Source: Gammaproteobacteria bacterium (GTDB lineage Bacteria > Pseudomonadota > Gammaproteobacteria > Steroidobacterales > Steroidobacteraceae). From it: 64,000 bases of DNA. The notes beneath the pieces are model-generated. The model had not been told where the DNA came from. It made no database searches and was given only the letters and a program-made list of their open reading frames with translations. Shown piece after piece: positions 47,535-56,016 of the stretch (positions are counted from its first letter, which is position 1; every line of letters begins with the position of its first letter). The stretch covers positions 30,266 through 94,265 of the forward strand of contig CANGOP010000013.1 in the NCBI GenBank assembly GCA_947455595.1, in the 5' to 3' direction. The position numbers and the translations under genes were made by a program.

Positions 47535-48596
47535 TCAAAGAGCGTCCCGATAGGCCTCGAATCGCTGCTTATTGATCGCCTTTCGGTAGGCTTCCCGGCC
47601 ACTGATAGCTCTGGCGTCCAACAATTGCTGAATCGCCATGTCCATCGTGCGCATGCCATGGGCCGAGCCACTTTGCATGGCGGTTTCCAGTTGATCCAGT
47701 TTGCCCTGACGGATCAGATTAGAGACGGCCGGGGTGTTGACGAGAATTTCCAAGGCGGCCACCCGACCCGGTTGGCCGGAGCGGGGGATGAGTTGTTGTG
47801 AAACGACTCCCCGCAAACTGGTCGACAACATCGTCCTCACGTGCGGTTGCTTGTCGGTTGGGAAAGCGTTGACCACGCGATCGACGGTTGCTGCTGCCCC
47901 ATTCGTGTGCAGAGTGCCCATGACCAGAACGCCCATTTCAGCGGCAGTGACGGCAATGCTGATCGTCTCTAGGTCGCGCATTTCGCCGACGAGGACGACA
48001 TCGGGGTCCTCGCGCAGCGCCGAATGGATGGCGGAAGCGAAAGTCGGAGCATGGGTGCCAACTTCCCGTTGACTGATGAGGCAGTTCTTGCGTTTGTGTA
48101 CGAACTCAATCGGATCCTCGATGGTGAGAATATGGCCGCGAGTTCGGGTATTGATGTCGTCAATCATCGCGGCGAGCGTCGTCGACTTTCCAGACCCGGT
48201 CTTGCCGGTCACAAGAATGAGCCCGCTTTGGGTATTACACAGATTTCGAACCGGATCGGGCATGCTTAACTGATCAAGCGACAGCGCGATCGAGGGAATC
48301 ACGCGAATGACTGCGCCCATGCCATTCAGGTGCCGCATTACATTCACGCGGAATCGGGCAAGGTCTGGGACGTGATAAGCGAAGTCGGCTCCGTCTTTTT
48401 CTTCGTAACGGGTCAACGCCTTCTGCGGCATGATTTCAATCAGCAGCTCCCGGACGAAGTCCGCTGCCAAAGGCTCCGGCCTCATGGGTTGCAGCTCACC
48501 GTACAGCCGGACCCGCGCAGGGTCTCCGGCGATGAAATGCAAATCCGAACCTTTTCGGCTGATTACTTCAACTAGGTACTCATCAATCCGTGCCAT
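47535..48596 (-). CDS. PilT-family type IV pilus retraction ATPase (paralog 1)
   Basis: Hexameric secretion-type ATPase of 353 residues. Walker A GKTGSGKST, the Asp box near LTIEDPIEFVH, Walker B LREDPDVVLVGEMRD and the His box GTLHTNGAAAT. LREDPDV..GEMRD is PilT-like; PilU of Pseudomonas reads RQAPDV..GEVR. The C-terminal GMRTMDMAIQQLL is family-typical. It is the last gene of the kinase-PilT-PilT cassette, 3 bases after its paralog and 59 bases before metG. Confidence 0.9.
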   Translation of the reverse strand: MARIDEYLVEVISRKGSDLHFIAGDPARVRLYGELQPMRPEPLAADFVRELLIEIMPQKALTRYEEKDGADFAYHVPDLARFRVNVMRHLNGMGAVIRVIPSIALSLDQLSMPDPVRNLCNTQSGLILVTGKTGSGKSTTLAAMIDDINTRTRGHILTIEDPIEFVHKRKNCLISQREVGTHAPTFASAIHSALREDPDVVLVGEMRDLETISIAVTAAEMGVLVMGTLHTNGAAATVDRVVNAFPTDKQPHVRTMLSTSLRGVVSQQLIPRSGQPGRVAALEILVNTPAVSNLIRQGKLDQLETAMQSGSAHGMRTMDMAIQQLLDARAISGREAYRKAINKQRFEAYRDAL

Positions 48597-48599
48597 GGC

Positions 48600-49694
48600 T
48601 TAGGCTCCGGTCGTCTCGATTCGCGGCAGAATGCTCGAATCAGTCACAAACCGTTGAAAAGGTTTCCGATCAAACGCATTCAAATAGGCAACGTCCGGGT
48701 CGATTTCTTTAGCAAGGACGGCAGCCATCAACGCTTGATCCAAGGTTTGCATGCCTTGATCCCGGCCAGTTTGCAGCTGGGCTGCCAGCTGGTGAGTTTG
48801 TTCGGTCTGAATCAGTTTCCCGATCGCTCGGTTCATTACCATGATTTCACAAATAGCCTTTCTACTGCGGCTATCAGAACGTTTGATCAGAACCTGAGTG
48901 ATGACCGCAATCAAACTTTGCGCCAGAAAGCTTTTTGTTTGCTCCCGTTCCTCAGCAGGCAACGCATCAATGATTCGATCTATAGTTTTGACCGCGCTTG
49001 TCGTGTGGAGCGTTCCCAGAACCAAATGGCCTGTTTCCGCGGCCGTCATGGCCATTCGAATCGTCTCCGCGTCGCGCATCTCACCGACCAAGATCACGTC
49101 TGGATCTTCGCGCATTGCGGCACGTATGCCCTCGGCAAACGAGGGAACATGCGTGCCGTACTCTCGCTGAATAATTTGTGATTCTTTGCTGGCATGAACG
49201 AATTCAATCGGATCCTCAAGGCTGATGATGTTCAGTCGACGAGTCCTGTTCAGTTCGTCGATCATGGCCGCCAGTGTGGTTGACTTTCCCTGGCCGGTGG
49301 AGCCGGTCACGAGGATCATGCCCTGATGATGATCCAACAGCCGAGGCACAACCGGAGGGAGGTTCAGTGTCTCCAAAGACGGCACCGACGAGGGGATTGC
49401 ACGAAAGACAGCCCCGACGCCCGTTTCTTTTCGAAAAACGTTGACGCGAAACCGGCCGCCATCCTCCGATACATGTGCGAAGTCTAGGTCATGACCGGTG
49501 CGGAACTGCTCGGACATCTTTTTCGTGAGAATTTCTTCGACATAGCCTTCGAGTTCAGATGCGCCTAAGTCGCGAAATCGAATTGGCACGAGATCTCCAT
49601 GCATCCTCAGCATGGGCGGAACGCCGACGGCAAGATGGATGTCCGAACAGCCTTGGGCGGAGCCAAGCTTCAGAAAAGCATCGATGCGCGCCAT
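48600..49694 (-). CDS. PilT-family type IV pilus retraction ATPase (paralog 2)
   Basis: ATPase of 364 residues with Walker A GSTGQGKST, SLEDPIEFVH, Walker B MREDPDVILVGEMRD and His box GTLHTTSAVKT. N-terminal GSAQGCSDIHLAVGVPPMLR is the PilT PAS-like domain. It is a clear relative of the next gene but differs throughout, so this is not a recent tandem duplication. The tail GMQTLDQALMAAVL is typical. It lies 15 bases after the HEAT-repeat kinase gene. Probably powers or modulates twitching motility. Confidence 0.9.
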   Translation of the reverse strand: MARIDAFLKLGSAQGCSDIHLAVGVPPMLRMHGDLVPIRFRDLGASELEGYVEEILTKKMSEQFRTGHDLDFAHVSEDGGRFRVNVFRKETGVGAVFRAIPSSVPSLETLNLPPVVPRLLDHHQGMILVTGSTGQGKSTTLAAMIDELNRTRRLNIISLEDPIEFVHASKESQIIQREYGTHVPSFAEGIRAAMREDPDVILVGEMRDAETIRMAMTAAETGHLVLGTLHTTSAVKTIDRIIDALPAEEREQTKSFLAQSLIAVITQVLIKRSDSRSRKAICEIMVMNRAIGKLIQTEQTHQLAAQLQTGRDQGMQTLDQALMAAVLAKEIDPDVAYLNAFDRKPFQRFVTDSSILPRIETTGA

Positions 49695-49709
49695 AGTTTT
49701 CTCCGCCTC

Positions 49710-52094
49710 TTATAAGCAGCGTTCGAGGTCTAGGCTGAGTTCTTCCATCGATTGGTAGCGCCTCAGCTTGTCAACGGCCATTGCCCGTAAAATGACGGCC
49801 GTCAGTGCCTTAGAAATCTTCGGATTAACCTCGTCTGCGGGACGGGCTTTGCCTTGGACGTGCTGGTACATAATCGCCATGTGGTCGCCCTGCGTATAGG
49901 GCGCGACGCCGGTTAGCATTTCGTACAGGACAACACCGGTGGAATAAATGTCCGCTCGCGGATCAATCGGCTTCCCGAGAATTTGTTCCGGAGCCATGTA
50001 CTTGGGCGATCCGATCACGTAACCGGTCTTCGTTAACTGAGCGTCCCCTTCCCGCTGTGCGGCGGCGACGCCAAAGTCGACGATCTTTAGCAATCGATCA
50101 TCATTAATCAGAATATTGGCAGGCTTGAGATCGCGGTGAACGATACCCATCTGATGGGCCACCGACATTCCTCGGCAGATATCGATTCCGTACCGTACCG
50201 CTTGTTCGGTCGGCATGGGGCGATCGCCGGAAAGCTCCGCTGCAAGGGTGTGGCTGGGAAAGTACTCCATTGATATTGCGTAGTTGCCACGAATTTCAAT
50301 GAAGTCATAGATGCGGATGATGTTGCGATGCGTAATCATTCGGCTAATGCGAAGTTCGCGTGTGAAGCGTTGCAGCATATCTGCATCGTTTGCGAACGAT
50401 GCATTGAGAAACTTCAAGACCAGGTGTTCGCCAACGACGATGTCTTCCATCAGCAGCACAGTACCGAAGGCGCCTTTGCCTATTTTTGAGAGGAACTTGT
50501 AACGACTGTCGACGATATCGCCCGGACTTAACGCTGCAATGTCGAGACGCTGCGACAGCAAATCGGCTTGCGCGGCTAACTCTCTCAGTTCACCAGCCTC
50601 AAGCACGGTCCGCGATGTCGGCGCTAGGGACACAGCCGTGTCGGCAGGATTTGCGACCGCTCCGGGATGACGATCATCTAGCGCCTGTATGGCGCGAGCC
50701 GCCGCCATTGAGACCGTTTGGTCCGTGGTCAGTTGACCAATTGAGCGGATTCGATTGCGGACGGTATCCAGCTCGGTAACGTCGGTGATCGCGCTCAGCG
50801 CATGCATTGCTTCGATGCGGATTTCACTCTCCGGTCGTTGCAAAATCGGCAGTAGTGCGTGTACGAGAGTTGAATCTCCCAATTTCACCAGGGCTCTAAT
50901 CACCGATGGAATTGACTGCGTCTTGCCGTTCAGCATTTCCACGAGTCGCGGAACTGCCGAAGGATTCCCGATTGCGGCGAGTGCATCGACGGCGCGTTCG
51001 CTAACCCACCAATCAGCATCACGGGTCGCATTAAGTAAGTGTGCAACCGCGCGTTCGTCGTGCGTCAAATTGAGGATTTCAATGGCGGTTCGCCGGATTT
51101 CGTCGTCTTTATCGTTCACCAACGCAATAACGGCATCGACGACGCGCGGCCCACCAATCTTTCCGAGCGCGTCGGCTGCACGGCTACGTACCCACCAGTC
51201 GCTATCTTTGATGGCTTCCAGCAAGTACTTAATCGATTCCGCGTCGCACAGTTCGTTGAGAACCTCGACGGCTGCGCGACGCGCATATTCGGATTCGTCT
51301 TTGAGCGCCGGGAGGAGTAGCGGAATCGTCTGTGGGTGACGGGCGCGAATGAGCAGTTCGATGGCTCGGTTCGCGACCTCCATGTCAGGGTCTGAAATCA
51401 GTGGCGCGATGGGGCGGACGTCGGGAATCACGGACATTTTGAGCAACGCGCTCAGCGCGGCCAATCGAACTAGCTTTGCTGGATTCCGTAATTGGGAGAG
51501 CAGAGCTTCGGCAACATCGGGTCGGTCAAACCGTACCAAGATGTCCATGAGGTGGATCCGGACGGCCATGTCCTTGCCTTCGAGACGGGCGAGCAGATCA
51601 GGAACCGCCGTTTCGTCGGCGATGTCCCCGATTAACCGGAATAGTGCGGTCTTGTCACGAAACTCCATGGCATACGCGGCGGCCAGTAGGTCTCGCAGGG
51701 GGATCCGAGTCTTGTGGGCGGCGATGATCTCGATCAGGGTCCCGCCCGGGATGTCGGAGTCTTTGAGGGCGCTGAGCAATAGGTTGGGCGGAAAGTTGCG
51801 CGAACTGGACAGTGCCCATGCCACGGCCGATGTGATCTTCGGATTAGGATTCGCCAACTCCGCGAGCAGGCGGGGTAATTGCCGCCCATCGGCGACGGCC
51901 GCGAGGACTTCGACATAGGCGAGGGTTTCGCGTCGGTCGGCACTGGCGAGCGCCTCAATCAGCATGGGGATGGCGTCTCCTCCCAGCGCGACGAGTTTTT
52001 GTATGACTCGCCGAAAGGCAGGGCTGTCGGGATCCTGGATTGACTTCAGGTCCGCGAGTAGGCGCTCACCGCGTAAGGAGGTCAGGAATTTCAC
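49710..52094 (-). CDS. HEAT-repeat protein fused to a C-terminal Ser/Thr protein kinase
   Basis: Cytoplasmic protein of about 794 residues. Residues about 20-480 are tandem HEAT/PBS-lyase-like helical repeats of roughly 31 residues, including near-copies SDWWVRSRAADALGKIG and ADWWVSERAVDALAAIG. The C-terminal Hanks-type kinase (about 520-790) is complete: IGKGAFG loop, VLKFL lysine, VHRDLKPANIL, DFGVA, and MAPEQ. No membrane segment or PASTA domain. The start is uncertain: GTG 52094 is preferred over an in-frame TTG at 52124. It heads the operon with two PilT ATPases, suggesting phosphorylation control of pili (inference). Confidence 0.88.
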   Translation of the reverse strand: MKFLTSLRGERLLADLKSIQDPDSPAFRRVIQKLVALGGDAIPMLIEALASADRRETLAYVEVLAAVADGRQLPRLLAELANPNPKITSAVAWALSSSRNFPPNLLLSALKDSDIPGGTLIEIIAAHKTRIPLRDLLAAAYAMEFRDKTALFRLIGDIADETAVPDLLARLEGKDMAVRIHLMDILVRFDRPDVAEALLSQLRNPAKLVRLAALSALLKMSVIPDVRPIAPLISDPDMEVANRAIELLIRARHPQTIPLLLPALKDESEYARRAAVEVLNELCDAESIKYLLEAIKDSDWWVRSRAADALGKIGGPRVVDAVIALVNDKDDEIRRTAIEILNLTHDERAVAHLLNATRDADWWVSERAVDALAAIGNPSAVPRLVEMLNGKTQSIPSVIRALVKLGDSTLVHALLPILQRPESEIRIEAMHALSAITDVTELDTVRNRIRSIGQLTTDQTVSMAAARAIQALDDRHPGAVANPADTAVSLAPTSRTVLEAGELRELAAQADLLSQRLDIAALSPGDIVDSRYKFLSKIGKGAFGTVLLMEDIVVGEHLVLKFLNASFANDADMLQRFTRELRISRMITHRNIIRIYDFIEIRGNYAISMEYFPSHTLAAELSGDRPMPTEQAVRYGIDICRGMSVAHQMGIVHRDLKPANILINDDRLLKIVDFGVAAAQREGDAQLTKTGYVIGSPKYMAPEQILGKPIDPRADIYSTGVVLYEMLTGVAPYTQGDHMAIMYQHVQGKARPADEVNPKISKALTAVILRAMAVDKLRRYQSMEELSLDLERCL

Positions 52095-52189
52095 GTTGAA
52101 GAGTATGCCACAGGGGGTCGTCAAAGCCCCCCGCGGGGGGGCCTCGTTCGCTAGAATGCGTGAACCATTTCCGTCTTGGTCGGGTCCCC

Positions 52190-53257
52190 ATGGATTCTGA
52201 AGCCTTGCTTGCTGCCGTTCGGGGCGTCATCGACCCAGCCCGGGACCGTCCATTGGGCGAAGCGGTCCGAGCGGTCCACGTGGATGGGGCCTCGTTGACC
52301 GTCGATGTTGAGTTGGGGTACCCCGTTGGTGGCTATGAGCGTGAATTGGTGCCACCGGTTGAGCAGGCGCTCCGTGCCATGGGCTGGAGCGGCTCAGTTA
52401 GCCTGCGGTTAGCGGCCAAAATTGCCGCCGCGGCAGCGCAAGGGTCCTTGAAGCCGCTGCCCGGCATTCTCAATGTGATCGCCGTTGCCTCTGGAAAGGG
52501 GGGGGTCGGTAAATCGACCACTGCCGCCAACCTCGCACTAGCCCTCGCTGCACAGGGGGCTCGCGTGGGGGTCCTTGATGCCGATATTTATGGTCCATCA
52601 CAGCCGCTTATGTTGGGTTTGGTTGGTGAACGGCCGACGACCCTCGATGGTAAACATCTCGAGCCACTCCGCGCCTATGGCGTTGCGGTGATGTCCATTG
52701 GATTTCTGATTGATCCGGATCAACCCATGGTCTGGCGCGGGCCCATGGTCACTCAAGCGCTGATGCAGTTGCTCGGTGACACCCATTGGGGCGAACTGGA
52801 TTATCTGGTTGTCGATATGCCGCCGGGAACCGGCGATACGCAATTGACCCTTTCACAACGGGTGCCGGTCAGTGGCGCACTGATCGTGACGACGCCGCAG
52901 GATATTGCCCTTCTGGACGCCCGAAAGGGACTTCTGATGTTCCGCAAGGTTGAGGTTCCGGTGCTCGGTATCGTGGAAAATATGGCGATGCATATTTGCA
53001 GCCGGTGCGGCCATGCCGAGCATATCTTCGGTGCGGGTGGCGGTCAGCGCATGGCAGACGAGTACGGCGTGCCGGTATTGGGTAGTTTGCCTCTCGACAT
53101 CCGTATCCGTGAACAGGCTGACGGCGGCCGTCCAACGGTTGTCGCTGAGCCTGGCAGTGCTCTGGCGCTCGCCTACGATTCAATGGCTCGCCGCGTGGCG
53201 GCTCACCTTGGCGCTGCTAGCGCCGCATTCCCGAATCTCTCGGTCAGTGACGACTGA
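52190..53257 (+). CDS. apbC: Mrp/ApbC Fe-S cluster carrier P-loop ATPase
   Basis: Protein of 355 residues. An N-terminal DUF59/MIP18-like domain (about 1-85) precedes a ParA-type NTPase with the deviant Walker A SGKGGVGKSTTAANLA, DADIYGPSQP and Walker B VVDMPPGTGD. Cluster-binding CSRC follows in ICSRCGHAEHIFG. It delivers 4Fe-4S clusters to apoproteins. ATG 52190 (MDSEALLAAV) is chosen. It is divergent from the HEAT-kinase, with 95 bp between starts including a CCCCCCGCGGGGGG palindrome (52127-52140). dcd follows 32 bases later. Confidence 0.95.
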   Translation: MDSEALLAAVRGVIDPARDRPLGEAVRAVHVDGASLTVDVELGYPVGGYERELVPPVEQALRAMGWSGSVSLRLAAKIAAAAAQGSLKPLPGILNVIAVASGKGGVGKSTTAANLALALAAQGARVGVLDADIYGPSQPLMLGLVGERPTTLDGKHLEPLRAYGVAVMSIGFLIDPDQPMVWRGPMVTQALMQLLGDTHWGELDYLVVDMPPGTGDTQLTLSQRVPVSGALIVTTPQDIALLDARKGLLMFRKVEVPVLGIVENMAMHICSRCGHAEHIFGAGGGQRMADEYGVPVLGSLPLDIRIREQADGGRPTVVAEPGSALALAYDSMARRVAAHLGAASAAFPNLSVSDD

Positions 53258-53289
53258 GGGTGCTCTTCACGTTTCAGTAGGGATCCCGT

Positions 53290-54570
53290 ATGAGTATCAA
53301 ATCGGATAAGTGGATTCGTCTTCAGGCTGCGGCCGGGATGATTGAGCCCTTTGAACCTGGACAGGTCCGTCATGTCGACGGCAAGCGCATCGTCTCCTAC
53401 GGTACGTCGAGCTACGGTTACGACGTGCGCTGCGCGAACGAATTTAAAATTTTTACCAACATTAACTCTACTATCGTCGATCCCAAGGCGTTCGATCCAC
53501 AGAGTTTTGTCGATGTGCAGTCTGATGTCTGCATAATCCCGCCAAATTCGTTCGCTCTGGCGAGAACGGTCGAGTACTTCCGCATACCGCGCAGTACGTT
53601 GGTCGTGTGTCTGGGTAAATCGACATACGCCCGCTGCTTCAGTGGCGATACGCGTGTTGCGCTCGCGAATGGCACGAGTGCGTCGCTTGAGGATATGGCA
53701 CGTCGCGCCGATCGGGGCGAGGTGTTCTTCGGCTATAGCATCGGAGCAAATGGGCATCTCATCGTCACTCGACTGGAAATGCCGCGCTATATTGGCCGGG
53801 ATTCTCTCCTTGAGATCAAGCTTGATGACGGCGCAGTCATTCGCGCTACACCCGACCATTTGTTCCTGACCCGCGACGGGCGTATGGTTCCAGCGGGAGC
53901 GTTGCGTCCTCTTGACTCGTTAATGCCGCTATACCGTCATCAGCAGGACGGCCAGGAATTGGTCTACCAGCCACTGAGCGGGCAGTTGCATGCCACCGGT
54001 GATCTTGTAGGTGAGTGGCGTTTGCGCAATGGCATGTATGCGTCGCAGGCCTCCATGCAACTCGATCAGGTTGCTCTTAATAGGCTGAATAATGATGCGA
54101 CGAATGTCGCCAGCCCAGAGACCCTCGCAGTTGACCGTCTGAACGTCGACCCAGTAACCCTTGCGCGCTCATTCGAAAGGCTGTCGACCCGCGGCCAACG
54201 TCGCCGCCGGCGCATGGGTGGAGCGAGCCATGCAGTACGCAATCACAAGGTTGCGGATATTCGCGCCGTCGCGGGCGACCATGACGTCTACTGCTTGACG
54301 GTTCCAGAGGCGGGCAACTTCGCGCTTGAGGCAGGAGTCTTTGTCCACAATTGCGGCATCATCGTGAATGTCACGCCGTTGGAGCCCGAGTGGGAAGGGC
54401 ATGTGACGCTCGAGTTCTCGAATACGACGACGTTGCCGGCCAAGATTTACGCTAATGAAGGCGTGGCGCAAATGCTGTTTTTCGAATCGGACGAAGTCTG
54501 CGATACCTCGTACAAGGATCGCGGGGGCAAGTATCAGGGCCAGACGGGTGTGACGCTGCCGAAGACCTGA
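53290..54570 (+). CDS. dcd: dCTP deaminase precursor containing an intein
   Basis: Precursor of 426 residues: N-extein 1-115, intein 116-354, C-extein 355-426. The joined exteins make a 187-residue dCTP deaminase of the Pseudomonas type (MSIKSDKWIR start, SYGTSSYGYDVRC, PPNSFALARTVEYF, GKSTYAR joined to CGIIVNVTPLEPEWEG, catalytic Glu in HVTLEFSN, KYQGQTGVTLPK end). It converts dCTP to dUTP for thymidylate synthesis. The intein interrupts the protein immediately after KSTYAR, whose equivalents in E. coli Dcd (Ser111, Arg115) are active-site residues. Unspliced protein should therefore be inactive. It is in an operon with apbC. Confidence 0.95.
   Translation: MSIKSDKWIRLQAAAGMIEPFEPGQVRHVDGKRIVSYGTSSYGYDVRCANEFKIFTNINSTIVDPKAFDPQSFVDVQSDVCIIPPNSFALARTVEYFRIPRSTLVVCLGKSTYARCFSGDTRVALANGTSASLEDMARRADRGEVFFGYSIGANGHLIVTRLEMPRYIGRDSLLEIKLDDGAVIRATPDHLFLTRDGRMVPAGALRPLDSLMPLYRHQQDGQELVYQPLSGQLHATGDLVGEWRLRNGMYASQASMQLDQVALNRLNNDATNVASPETLAVDRLNVDPVTLARSFERLSTRGQRRRRRMGGASHAVRNHKVADIRAVAGDHDVYCLTVPEAGNFALEAGVFVHNCGIIVNVTPLEPEWEGHVTLEFSNTTTLPAKIYANEGVAQMLFFESDEVCDTSYKDRGGKYQGQTGVTLPKT
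53635..54351 (+). mobile_element. Class 1 mini-intein in dcd (239 residues)
   Basis: In-frame protein-splicing element between STYAR and CGIIVN. Intein residue 1 is Cys (block A CFSGDTRVAL). Block B TPDH is at 72-75. Block F is VYCLTVPEAGNFALEAG at about 218-234. Block G ends VFVHN, with the penultimate His238 and terminal Asn239, and the +1 extein residue is Cys. All residues needed for splicing are present. The F-block position that is usually Asp (VYDLTV) is Cys. No LAGLIDADG motif is seen; residues about 140-172 look like a decayed HNH nuclease (NRLNNDATN). Base composition resembles the neighbours, suggesting long residence. Confidence 0.93.
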
Positions 54571-54601
54571 CGGCGCGTCGTTTCCGAACTGACCGTCGCA
54601 A

Positions 54602-55366
54602 CTAGTTGGTCGATGGTCGGGAGGGGCCGGTCCACTTCAGTGATCGAACCGTAAAGGTCAGTCTCGCTCGACCATCCTCGCGCTGTTCAATGCGGACAGG
54701 CAAAAACCCAAGCGCTGGCGCGAACCAGTAGCGCCAGGTACGTCCCGTGCCGTCATAGTTGCGTCGCTCACTTTCGTAAATCACCGTATCCAGTTCGCCG
54801 AGTTCGGTTTGCAGTTTCGCCGTTCCTTTCTTTGGATACGTGTAGTGCTTGACGTCGCGCCCATCGAGCAACGGGTATTCGCCTGGCTCGCGGCCTTCTA
54901 GCAGATCCACCACTGGCGCGAGGCGAATGGTATTGACGTCCTGTTGGCTCGGTTCCAGAGCGGCGTCATAGGGTTTGCCACTCACTTTTCCAGTGACGCG
55001 GTTTCGGCCCCAGTCATAGCTCAGATCGGATTGATGTTCAGGGTCATGCCCCCCGTCTGTCAGGGCGTACCGTTTCGGCTGGACTCCTTGGGGAGTGACG
55101 CGAAACCAGCTTCGCTCCAAAGATTCCGGGCTGACGATCAGGCTGGCCAGAAAGCTCGGAAATGCTCGCGTTTCGTAGATCCAGCTGTCACTGCCGGTGT
55201 CGCGCGTCAGCGTGAGTCTCAAATCGCCTGCGCTGAACCCTTTGAAGGTCGTGTGGTAGGTGATCTCATGCGCGCGCAGTTCTTCCGCTGAAGCGGACGC
55301 CGTGAAGGCAAGCAGAACCGCGAAAATCGCAAGGGTTCGCGGCATCAGCTGATTAATCTTGGGCAT
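54602..55366 (-). CDS. DUF3108 domain-containing periplasmic protein
   Basis: Exported protein of 254 residues of the DUF3108 family, with signal peptide PRTLAIFAVLLAFTASASA. The body is beta-rich: ITYHTTFKGFSAGDLRLTL, SLERSWFRVTPQGVQPKRY, FDYSW-like LSYDWGRNRV and a terminal RYWFAPALGFLPVRIEQ, typical of the family. I chose ATG 55366 since GGAG lies 8 bases upstream; this gives a 14-bp overlap with purN. It is the last gene of purM-purN-DUF3108. Function unknown, probably in the envelope. Confidence 0.85.
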   Translation of the reverse strand: MPKINQLMPRTLAIFAVLLAFTASASAEELRAHEITYHTTFKGFSAGDLRLTLTRDTGSDSWIYETRAFPSFLASLIVSPESLERSWFRVTPQGVQPKRYALTDGGHDPEHQSDLSYDWGRNRVTGKVSGKPYDAALEPSQQDVNTIRLAPVVDLLEGREPGEYPLLDGRDVKHYTYPKKGTAKLQTELGELDTVIYESERRNYDGTGRTWRYWFAPALGFLPVRIEQREDGRARLTFTVRSLKWTGPSRPSTN

Positions 55367-56009
55367 CAACATAACTCCGTCGCACAGGCTGCAAGAGCGG
55401 TGCGCCGTCCAAGTGCACGGCTCCACCGATCAAGGTCAGTCGCCCCGTGGCATGCCACCCGATGATTTCCGGGTAGAGGTGATGCTCGGCCCGATGAACA
55501 CGAGCTGCCAACGTGTCTTCGTTGTCATCAGGCAGAACCGGAACGACCGCCTGTCCGACCAGCGGGCCGCCGTCAAGTTCCTCTGTGACGTAATGAACGG
55601 TGCACCCGTGTTGAGTACCCCCGTCTTCAAGGATCCGGCGATGCGTATGCAAGCCCTTGTAGGCCGGGAGCAACGACGGATGAATATTGATCATCCGGTC
55701 TGCAAAGCGCTGTACGAATTCGCCAGTAAAGATGCGCATGTACCCCGCGCAAACAACCAGATCCGGTGTGTATTCGTCTATCGCTGCCATCAACGCACGA
55801 TCGTGGGACGCGCGATCGGGAAAATCCTTCGGGGACACGGACACTGCGGTAATCCCAAGCGAGCGGGCTCGTTCGAGTCCGTAGGCATCCGGGCGGTCTG
55901 AGACGGCTGCACAGATCTCGATCGGCAGACGGCCGTCACGCATGGCCTGCGCGATGGCCGCGAAATTACTGCCACTGCCGGACAGCAGGATAACGACGCG
56001 GTGACTCAC
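55353..56009 (-). CDS. purN: Phosphoribosylglycinamide formyltransferase (GART)
   Basis: Folate-dependent transformylase of 218 residues, third step of purine synthesis. Start GTG 56009 (SHRVVILLSGSGSN) is 7 bases after the purM stop; a longer frame to 56129 overlaps purM and lacks similarity. GSGSN binds substrate phosphate. The catalytic Asn/His/Asp set is in MINIHPSLLPAYKG and GCTVHYVTEELDGG. It is the middle gene of purM-purN-DUF3108. Confidence 0.96.
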   Translation of the reverse strand: MSHRVVILLSGSGSNFAAIAQAMRDGRLPIEICAAVSDRPDAYGLERARSLGITAVSVSPKDFPDRASHDRALMAAIDEYTPDLVVCAGYMRIFTGEFVQRFADRMINIHPSLLPAYKGLHTHRRILEDGGTQHGCTVHYVTEELDGGPLVGQAVVPVLPDDNEDTLAARVHRAEHHLYPEIIGWHATGRLTLIGGAVHLDGAPLLQPVRRSYVDAQD

Positions 56010-56016
56010 CGGCCGC

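Noticed and set aside
50900..51350. Near-repeat DNA in the HEAT-kinase gene
   Set aside because: It reflects tandem HEAT protein repeats (SDWWV/ADWWV copies), not a mobile or tandem DNA repeat.
52127..52140. CCCCCCGCGGGGGG palindrome between the HEAT-kinase and apbC
   Set aside because: It lies between divergent starts, so a terminator role is unlikely. It may be a GC-rich chance palindrome; no function is claimed.
53203..53859. 218-codon antisense frame over the dcd/intein junction
   Set aside because: It is a shadow of the high-GC coding strand, with no start signal or recognisable domain, and overlaps a clear Dcd intein precursor.
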